Source: Tausonia pullulans (Eukaryota > Basidiomycota > Tremellomycetes > Cystofilobasidiales > Mrakiaceae). From it: DNA of 64,000 bases. The DNA lies in contig OX637620.1 in the NCBI GenBank assembly GCA_951802195.1, forward strand, positions 930,001-994,000, given 5' to 3'. Position 1 is the stretch's first letter, and each line of letters begins with the position of its first letter. The translations under genes and the position numbers were made by a program. The notes beneath the pieces are model-generated. The model did no database searches, had not been told where the DNA came from, and was given only the letters and a program-made list of their open reading frames with translations. Shown piece after piece: positions 55,835 through 64,000 of this stretch.

Positions 55835-57913
55835 ATGCCGCCGCGGCCGCCGCCCGCCAACCAGCAGCCTGTAGTGGCCATCACCACCGCTGCCTCGGCT
55901 CTCGCTCGCTCCGAGACGCCTACCTCGACGCTTTCAGCGCCCCTGTCGTCGTCGTCGTCGCCCGCTCCAAGCCCAACGGTCGCGAAGCAGCAGCACGCTA
56001 CGCTCACCCACCACCCGTCCTCCGGCTCGACGTCGACGCTCGGCTCATCCGGGAACCGCCTCTCGCGCGCCAAGTCTAGAGGAGGCGGGTCGGCTCACAA
56101 GGCTTCCGCCTCGGCCGCCAGCAGCGAAGCATCGACGGTCCCTTGGAAGCGGGAGGAAGGAGGATCGGGCAGGAGGCGACCGAGGACAAAGCCACGTAAG
56201 TCGACTGAGGCGTCCGTCGTGCAATAGTCATCATCATTTACCCCACTCCAAGTGAGCGAATGAGGCAGGCTGACGCGAGCTGGCTTTGACCACCTTGATT
56301 GACAGCGTCGGCCATCCGCGAGCCGTCGCCCACGCCCTCGTCGAACCCGTCGAGCTCGAATCTCAACGTCACCGCGTCAACGTGCACTACCCGGTCCCGG
56401 TCAGGTTCGTCGCCGCTTCTGCGGTCGCTGCAGACGCCTCCCCCTGTGCCCGCGCTCTCGTTGCAGACGCCCGAGCCCACGTCCGCAGCCGCGAGGGACA
56501 GCTCGGTGAGCTCGTCGTGGCCCTCACTCCCTGAGCGGTCGGCCTCGCCCACCGAGCTTGGCCTCAGCGAGCGCGAGGGCACAACGACCTCGTCTACGAC
56601 ACGTGTTCCCTCGCGCCGGATGTCCGAGGGAGACGAGACCCCTCGGGGAACAGGGCCTGGAGGGGAGCACTATTCGTATGACTGGCGGAAGCTCGTCAAC
56701 CCGATCCGTGGCCGGCCCTCGAACGCGAACCACGAGGAAAAGGGTTACTTTGCTAGCTTGATCTCCTCAACACCCTCAACAGCCCCGGCCCTGGCGTCCG
56801 CCACGCCGTCACTCAATCAACAGCAGCAGCGGCAGCCACCTGGGTCGGCCGTCTCGGCACGCTTCCAGACGCCCGTCTCCTCCCGGCCATCCTCTCCGAC
56901 TCGTCGGTCCTCCCTCGCCTACCCCGAGCTCGCCGCTGGTGGTGTTGGGTCTAACAACGAACCCTCTACACCGCCACCGTCGACGAGTCGACGCAAAATG
57001 CCTGCGTTCCGGATTGCGCTCCCTCATCGGGAGCCGTTCAACCAGCACATCTTCTCCCAGCACCACTCGAAGACCCCCGGCTGGTCTGAGCCTTACTCGG
57101 CCCCGCCATTTGTGCCGTTCAACGAGGCCGAGGAGAAGGCCAAGCGACCGCTGAACGAGCGACTCGTCGACTGGTGCCTTTACTCGTATTGGGTTCCGCT
57201 CCTCCTCCGACTCGCCAACTTTTCCTTGACCATCGCGACGATGTCGCTAGGCATACGGATTCGGCAGAAGGAGATGGATCTAGGGGCGGATGGGATCATT
57301 GGGAGCAGCCCTGTCGGTATGTAGTCTTGCGAGCACAGTTTATGCACCTGCCGCTTTTGCGCTGACTCATTCTGGTTTGTCCTCCAGTGGCCATCATCTA
57401 TTCGCCCATCACGCTCATCCACATCATGGGTGCCGTGTACTTTGAGTACTTTGGCAAGCCGATCGGTGCGCGATCATTCATTCTTGTCCTCCTTACCCCC
57501 TTGGACTAACAAATACGCCTCCAGGTCTCTGGTCCCTTCCCTCCAAGCTTCTCTTCACCTCGCTTGACCTCCTCTCCATATCGCTCTGGTCCTCACTCCT
57601 TTCTCTTACCCTCTCGGACCTCCTCGCCTCGCCTCTCCAATGCGTGCCCCCCTCCTCCCGATGGTGGACCAACATCCCCCCGCTCGAGGGCGAGGCCGCC
57701 TACGCCGGCGTCGTCCATGCTGGAATCTGCGGCCCGCAGATCGCGCTCGCTGTGACTGTGCTCGTAGGTACCGTTGGTTTCCTCACGGTCAACGCCGTCA
57801 GCCTCGCCAGAATCTTTGCCAAGGTGGTCAAGGGCCGATCAGGAGCTGCTGCTGCTGCTGCGAACGGGGGCGCCGGCGGAGGATATCACCTGCCTTTTCA
57901 TCTGAGGCGGTGA
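55835..57913 (+). CDS. SRF1: Membrane protein of the Srf1 (phospholipase D regulator) family
   Basis: Fungal plasma-membrane protein; in budding yeast Srf1 activates phospholipase D (Spo14). Four exons: 55835..56195, 56306..57316, 57388..57465, 57525..57913; 612 aa. About 400 N-terminal residues are Ser/Thr/Pro-rich and disordered with basic Ser sites. Next comes a conserved run-in (HYSYDWRKLVNPIRGRP, then WSEPYSAPPFVPF and LNERLVDWCLYSYW), followed by four predicted helices: VPLLLRLANFSLTIATMSLG, VAIIYSPITLIHIMGAVYFE, LLFTSLDLLSISLWSSLLSL, and GPQIALAVTVLVGTVGFLTV. The linker EYFGKPIGLWSLPSKLLF matches the family's YxGKPLGLRSPxxK pattern between helices 2 and 3, the main ground for the call. 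The C-terminus is short and cytosolic. Confidence 0.75.
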
Positions 57914-60900
57914 GGCCTCCGTCTTTCTTGTTATTTCTCCTCGGCACCATACGCAAGCGCATTGCGCCTTTTCAATTTCCCGACTTTGCATCATTTGTCT
58001 TCTTCACCCCCGTCCGTTCACACGAGCATTGTTTTCTTTCTCATTTCGCCCTGTCTTTCATTCCACCCTTTGTTGTTCACTCCACTCCCCCTCTTCTCCC
58101 GGCTTACCTGATTTTCTCCCGCGCCATTCCATCCGTTTTTACACACGCGTACACTTCCGTTCGCTCATCGCACACATCTTGCTTGCTTTCTCTGTGTTTT
58201 GACTTGACGCCCTCGCCTAGCTTTTTTTTGGTCGCTGTCGCTGTGCGCCTGTAATCGACTCGCCCTTCCACTCTCAATTTTTTTTTTTGCTGCATCCATC
58301 CCACGATGCCAATATCATGTCGTTGGCCCACTGCTTTTTTCGTCTATCCCGAACAGTCGGAGCGCAGCTCATGCGACTTTGAAACGCCTGTTCTTCTGTC
58401 TCGCAGGCTCAGAAATGGCAAGGGAGGGAGGGTGCGTGCGAGGACGCCTACACCTGAGCGGCGATAACGGGTCAAGGCCAATTGGCATTCTTGCTCATTA
58501 TCACGGCGAGGCGAGCAGGATCTCGGGGACGACTTCGATCCCCCCCCTCCCTCTGCAGACGTGCGGTCGAGCCAATTCGCGCGTCACGTCAGGGGGACCA
58601 TAACAAGAAAGGGTGAGAGAAAGAGAGAGAGAGAGAGAAAGGGGCCTGGGCGTCTTGCAACCCCACACATCCAGCGATCGATGTCTCAGATTTCAAACAA
58701 AGATGGGGAAGATTTCAATGTCGTGTCCAGTCCCGTCTTCTGATTTACTCGTGAGCTTGTTGCATATGTGTTGGGTGATGGCGAGGGTGCAGAGAGCATG
58801 GATGGAAGAAAGTTGGCTGGCGCCCAGGCTTGTCATAAAAAGTGCCACGCCACTTCCTTCGCTGCGTCATTCTCTGACCTTCCGCTTTAGCTCACAAACG
58901 AGCAAAATCGACTACACAATAAACTCACTCGATCCCTCAACATCCCTTGGTGGCGCTCGGCGCGCACTCACGGATCCGGGGGGGGGGGGGGGAGGATGAA
59001 CCCAAAGGAAGGGAGGTGAGTGCAAGCGGATCTCCCTTCCGCCTAAGATTAGGAAAAGAAGCATCCACGCTGCCTCTCAACTCATCCTTCCTTCCGCTCC
59101 CCTGGGCCGGTTCGTTTCTTAGCGTCGATCACAAAGAAACGTGAGAGACCTTCTTTCTGGGTACTCCGCTCCTGCAGTTTCAGGTCCCAAGTCGGAATAG
59201 GATAGGACTCACAAACGTCAGGCCGTTAGTTGCCTCACTCACACTCCCTTTGATGACTGCTGCGATGGTGAAGGCGTGTTTATGGACCCGCTCATATTAC
59301 CGGGAGAGAGCGGAGAGAAGTAAGCATCGATCCACGCAGTCCGCAGCGAGGAGGGCAGACCCATCTCTCTCTTTCTCCTTCTTCTTAGTCGAAAGAGGAA
59401 GAGGTTGGTTCGAGCGACCGTATTCGGATGAACAGCGACCGAAGCTCATCTGGCGATACTCCTATTTCCAGGATCAAGACAACTCTCTCTGTTTCTCTCT
59501 CTCTCTCTCTCATAGACAATAAACATACGCACCCCAAAACGACCGCCACCGGCATCTCGGCCTTCGATGGACAAAGGAGAGCGAGAAGTCCGAAGAAGTC
59601 TCCATTATCGTTTGTTGGTGGAGGCTTTCTTCTCTTCTCTTCATAAGTGTTGTGATTATGTCTTGGCTTCCGGGGGTTCGTTCCCGATCGACTGAGCGAG
59701 GCTGAGACCCAAGTACAATTCGCATGAGGAGAAGGGTGGAGAACCCATAGAGGGAAGCTTGCCGAGGATCTGGCCGAGCAAGGGGCATCCTCCCTCTCAC
59801 CTCTCCGCTTCATCTTTGTCCCATCTAGCAGCGGCCTCACCCTTTCCCTCCGGGTTCCTCCTTCCCGGTCCGGAATAGGGGACTCGAAGGTGAAGGGAGG
59901 CGAGGATGAGGGCGGTCTCGTGGTGACGCAGGGCAGGCAGGCAGGGGAACCATCGGTCCCTTTGAGCTGGACAAGGAGGGAGGGAGGGAGGACAAAAGGA
60001 CGGATTCATGCTCCTCTCCCTTGTCATCTCCGCCGGCCGGTTCCTCCGGGGGCTCACTCCGCAGAGCGTCATACTGTTGTGTTTTCGCATTTTCGCGTTT
60101 TTCGTCGGGAACGTGGCGTGCGAACGATATGAATCTGGCGACCAAGTGTAGAGATACCATGTCTGGCCTCGTTGATGATGACGATGCAAGCGCTCGGAGG
60201 AACAGAGAGACCGACGGCGCTCTGCACATGCGACATCGGTCCCGCCGGTGGCCACCGGGAGGATCGAATGTCATCGACGAACCAAGACATGAGCGGGGGG
60301 GAGGTGGGCACGAGGAGACAGCGCCCGGGCGACAACCCTAATGAGGGGCAGGCGGCGGCAGGAGGCAGAGACAGCGAGCGCACAAGAGAAGGGCGTGCCG
60401 CGCTTGAGGGGCCTCCTTAGGATGGGGTAGTAGCTCGAGAAGAGAGAAACAAGGCCAGAGGAGGTGCGAGGCCAGAGGAGAAAGGAGAAGCAAGAGAGGA
60501 GGAGTTGCAGAGAAGCTCAACGCTTCCCTTCCTCCAGCCCCCGACCGATCTCCTTTCCAAGCCAGCGAGCGAGCGAGAGTCTCAAACACACGACGACTTC
60601 CCCTCTTCCACTACTTCGCTCCCGTCCTTCGACGACCACCTCCCTCCTTCCTACTCCCCAGAAGGACCTGGCCCCCCGCTTTCGCCTCCCTCCTCTCCGA
60701 CACTCCCTTTCTCATTCACCTCGCCTCGCCCCGTCCAGTGGACGGAGACCGACGCTTCGCCTCGCAAGATACCCTCTTCTGCCGCCCTCTCCCCTCCGCG
60801 CCCGCGCTGGCCGACCAACCGCCGTGCCCTCGCTCGACCTACCCTTTCTCGCTGCCATTCTTCGCCTAGCCGGCCTCAGCCTGGGATCGACATCGCAGCC

Positions 60901-61256
60901 GCTCGGAGCGTAAGCCGTGCACCACCAATTCTCCATAGACAGGTCTTGCAGCCAACGTCAGTAGCCGTCGTCGGGGTGCTGGAGAAGAGGAGAGGGAGAG
61001 AGAGACAGCCATTTCGCCAGTTCAGCTTCGCGTCATCGCGTCCGCCGCCAGAGCTGCTGTTGCTTGCTACGGCTCTCCCCCGCCCGGCCCGCCTCATGTC
61101 GTCCCTGGGCCTCCATCCGCTGAACCTGTTCTCACCTGCCTTGCAGTAACCCGATCACGTCCATATTCCATCGCAACTCCCGACAACCCTCCTCTTAGAA
61201 CTGCTCGCGGGCCAGGCAGTCCCGTTGATCGACCGGCCGACCGACCCCCCTCCAGG
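57914..61256. other. Long non-coding interval before the velvet gene
   Basis: 3.3 kb without a supported gene. It holds: a C/T-rich 3' flank of SRF1 (57915-58260); a GA-repeat patch (about 58617-58641); a run of 15 G (58978-58992); a CT-repeat patch (about 59493-59513); and a C/T-rich leader (60500-60860) before the velvet start. The 150- to 214-codon plus-strand frames at 60464-61149 begin without a good ATG and track the composition. A long regulatory region or leader is plausible for a developmental regulator. Confidence 0.45.
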
Positions 61257-64000
61257 ATGTATCCCGGGATGCGCGGCGCTGCCATGTCCATCGAGGATGA
61301 ACTCCTCGAGGAAGCGCGTGCTGAAGAGGAAGAGATGAACGGGTTTTTTGAGGTTATTCCGTTGTCCAGATGCGAGTGTAAAGTGGTATGTGCTGATTGC
61401 CCGCTCTCGTCTCTGGTCTTGTTTGTAATATGGCGCATCAGGTTCCTCGCTTCGTCCCTGCGACCACCAGTCAGGCCCAGACGCAGACATCAGCGACCGT
61501 CTTCACGCCACCGAGGAGGGACATTTTTGTCTCTTCAGATTCGTCGACATCATTGGTCTCCCAGCCGCCAGCAACGTCGTCGTCCTCAGCGACGCCGTAT
61601 CCATCTGTACTTGCTCCGGCGCCCGCGTCGCAGCAACACCCGCCGTACCCGGCACCGCCACTGTCGCCCTTGTCGTCATATCATCATCCCTCGCATCCAA
61701 CATATCCTGCGGCGCAGGCGTACCCGCCCTACCACCCGGCGTACACAAACAGCTCGGCGCCATCGCACCCTGCGTACTCGCCCGCGCAGGAGGCCCACCT
61801 CTCAACGTTTCGTCCTTCTCCAGCCCCTTACTCGCCCAAGATTCCAACACGCTCCTTGGGCCGCTATAAGGGAGCCTCCTCGGCTGGCTCGCACCCGTCG
61901 GCGATTCGCTCTACCACAAGTCTGTACGGCTCGTTCGGACGGACGCTTCCACCCGTGGCATCATCCTCCAGCTCCGCTCTCGCTCACACCGCCGGAGGCA
62001 TACCCGCGGCACGTCGGCGGTCGTCGCGAGGACCCGAGGGCCCCTCGTCATCGACAGACTCTCAGCTCTCCATCTACTCCGATCCAGGCCTCTACAGCCT
62101 TCACTCGCCTGGCGCGGCGCCATTTTCCCTCGGAGGCGCAGCTGCCGCTGCTGCTGCTGGCGGCGTCGACAGTTCGCGAATTCGGCTCGCTCCATTGACT
62201 TTTCCCAGCAGTCTGACCGAGGTGCCATCGAGCCAGAGTCCAAGAGGGTCGCCCCCACAGGCGGACGTGCCTGGCGAAAGCCCCTCAGCGCCAAAAAAGC
62301 AGCGGAGTTCCTCCTCTATGCGAATTTCAGAGCCGCATCCGCCGGCTTTCGCCTCTTCTTCGGCATGGCGTGAGCCAGCCGCTATGTGGCGAGGGGATCC
62401 GTCGTGTTCTTCCGATCGTCTCTCACTCAACAGCTTAGCGCGAGAGTCGGTTGACGAGGAGATGGATGCCGGGTGGACGGGGACAACACCGGAGCCGGTC
62501 CTGCCGCCGCCGCGACGTTTGATGTCGAAATCGGACGATGGATGGTGAGTAGGGCATCCCTAGGCTCTCCTGCCTTACTATCACCACTGAACGAATGCCA
62601 CTCCCCAGGCGCTACGAGCTAACCGTCGTTCAGCAGCCGGTGCGCGCGCGGGCCTGTGGCTTCAGCGATAAGGTGCGTCGAGCCAATTCAATTTTCCCAG
62701 AACAATCGAGCGTCGGGGCGTGTTAGCTGAGCGTTCAACGATTTTTATTTGTTTATTTAGGACCGAAGTGAGTCGTTCCTTTCTTTTCAAACAATCATCC
62801 ATGCGGGCAAAGTTGATCTCATATTTGCCACTTTAACAGGATCGTTATCTCCTACCCCCATCGTTATGCTTTCAATTTTCGACCGGGAGAACCGGCCTAT
62901 TCCCACACTGTCAGTCGTTCACGGCGCTCAATTGGCTGACTGCCTGCGATTAGATGTATTGACTACGATATCATCCTCTACCCCTGACGCAGCTCGATCC
63001 CGGTCCACTTTCTCGTTCTAGCCGTCGACCTCTGGTCAGCAGACGGCGTGCAGGAAAAGAATCATGTCCTCCTGCCATCGGCTCGTGCGCTCGTGGCCGC
63101 AGGGGCTGCCGGGCCACCGTCTCACGGGGCCTCGTCGAGAGAGCGGAGTGAGTTGTTTGTTGCTTCCACAATTGATGGGGCGTACACGAGCTCAGCCGAT
63201 GTACTCAACTGAACTCCTTGTTCTATTCGCAAACAAGCAGCCGAGTCTTTGTCGCCTTCGCAAACGACACCTTTGCCTGTCGTTGGTTGGGAACCGGGCA
63301 AAGGCGCGTCCACGTCCGGCCGGCCGTCCTCTCAAACGAGCGAGCCCGGGCGGTTCTCTTTTCCGCCGCTGGACCATTCGCAAGCCAAGTCGATGGATTG
63401 GACCGACTCGCATTTCGCATCGCACGACCCGATGGCTTACCGCGACCGCCGACGACAAAGCTCCCTCTCGTCCGTCGCGACGCACGCTCTGTCATACTTC
63501 AGCGGTGGCCCAGACCGGCGTGACTCTGCATCGACCCAGGCGTCCTCGTTTATCGACCCCAACTCCGGTTGGCAGTCCTCAGCGTCGTCGTACCATCGAC
63601 CATCGACTAGCTCGGATGCCTACCCATCCCCAGGAGGTGTCCACCCGCTTGTCGCCGAGATGTCTACTTTCGGCCTGGACTCGCCTGCCCTTGGGTACGC
63701 CAAGCTTCCTCCGCTTGGATCGCTTTCATCCGCGGCACACTCGGCCTCGGCCTCCACATCCAGTCTTACACTGGGAGGTCTCGAGGCTCAGCAGCAGCAG
63801 CAGCATCCAAACACCCCTCTCGACGGCTCCTCGCGTGTCCTCCCACCTTTGCCGCCCACTCCGCTGCCTCCTGTACTTGGGCCACCGGCACCGGTCTCCC
63901 GCGCGCTAGCAGGCGGCCTTGTCACCACGGCCGAACGGCTCGTCGACCCGCAGGGGGCGTTACAAGTGTTCTTCTTCGGACACGAGGTGTCAGCGCGCCT
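61257..64000 (+). CDS. Velvet-family transcription regulator, 3' end beyond window
   Basis: Fungal developmental and secondary-metabolism regulator with an NF-kB-like DNA-binding velvet domain (VosA/VelB/VelC group). Exons: 61257..61385, 61442..62544, 62609..62672, 62761..62767 (7 nt), 62840..62909, 62993..63147, 63241..64000 and onward; about 762 codons seen. The first ~410 residues are Ser/Pro/Ala-rich and disordered. The velvet domain begins RYELTVVQQPVRARACGFSD, then KDRRSLSPTPIVMLSIFDR and VHFLVLAVDLWSADGVQE, the expected order. The last exon has no other annotation frame: it carries about 230 disordered residues (including a five-Gln run) before TAERLVDPQGALQVFFFGHE, which fits the C-terminal half of the velvet domain. 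An ATG at 61430 inside the first intron is an alternative start. Which velvet subgroup it belongs to needs the missing end. Confidence 0.88.

Noticed and set aside
58978-58992. Run of 15 G as a possible telomeric or structural signal
   Set aside because: An isolated homopolymer; similar G runs occur at 8165-8186 and near 35270. More likely slippage-prone sequence.
60464-61149. Plus-strand open frames of 149-214 codons before the velvet gene
   Set aside because: No good ATG, no splice-linked continuation, composition follows the C/T-rich leader.
63064-63909. 281-codon plus-strand open frame at the right edge
   Set aside because: Arg/Pro-rich wrong frame of the velvet gene. The true frame is open to the window end and continues the spliced velvet protein.

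Overview
The window reads as a nuclear chromosome segment of a GC-rich basidiomycete yeast, most likely Pucciniomycotina/Microbotryomycetes (Rhodotorula or Sporobolomyces kind). The grounds are: high third-position GC, genes packed on both strands, many short introns (mostly 55-90 nt, donors GTGAGT/GTGCGT/GTTCGT), and a fungal gene set (alpha-aminoadipate lysine synthesis, Whi3/Scw1, Lag1 ceramide synthase, Srf1, velvet factor). Species assignment is inference. Exon models were built by hand from splice signals, reading-frame phase and recalled family sequences; no alignment was run.

Layout. 0-8 kb: 3' part of a Ser-rich unknown gene, homoisocitrate dehydrogenase LYS12, ribosome-biogenesis factor RRP36, and (minus) phosphoacetylglucosamine mutase PCM1. 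9-17.5 kb: PP2A B-subunit CDC55 (minus) divergent from cytochrome oxidase subunit VIIa (COX9); an ER-type DnaJ protein (minus) divergent from COX11. 17.8-29 kb: a Ser/Gly-rich unknown, the cyclase-associated protein SRV2/CAP, a PROPPIN WD40 autophagy protein (minus), ceramide synthase LAG1, and a short-chain dehydrogenase. 30.6-40 kb: a long Whi3/Scw1 RRM protein and a 21-exon SYG1/XPR1 phosphate exporter. 40.1-42.4 kb is gene-poor and holds what looks like a decayed or unresolved minus-strand gene. 42.4-48.4 kb: an orphan gene, an ACMSD-type amidohydrolase (minus) and a divergent mitochondrial-looking 2-oxoglutarate/Fe(II) oxygenase. 48.6-50.2 kb: tRNA-Trp followed by three copies of a degenerate repeat. 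50.2-58 kb: a Pro-rich unknown (minus), a single-RRM protein, and an Srf1-like four-helix membrane protein. 58-61.2 kb is non-coding as far as I can see, and the last 2.7 kb is a velvet-family regulator that runs off the right edge.

Most genes are housekeeping and unrelated. Loose functional themes are respiratory-chain assembly (COX9, COX11), sphingolipid and membrane signalling (LAG1, SRF1, CDC55), nutrient and development control (SYG1, WHI3, SRV2, velvet), and a possible two-gene catabolic pair (amidohydrolase plus oxygenase) sharing one 604-bp promoter. No CRISPR, prokaryotic feature, rRNA or intact transposon was seen. The most unusual items are the velvet gene (domain split by a long disordered insert, with a 7-nt micro-exon inside the domain), two GC-AG introns, the decayed-gene region at 40-42 kb and the triplicated repeat beside the tRNA. 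I found nothing that clearly amounts to a new multi-gene system.
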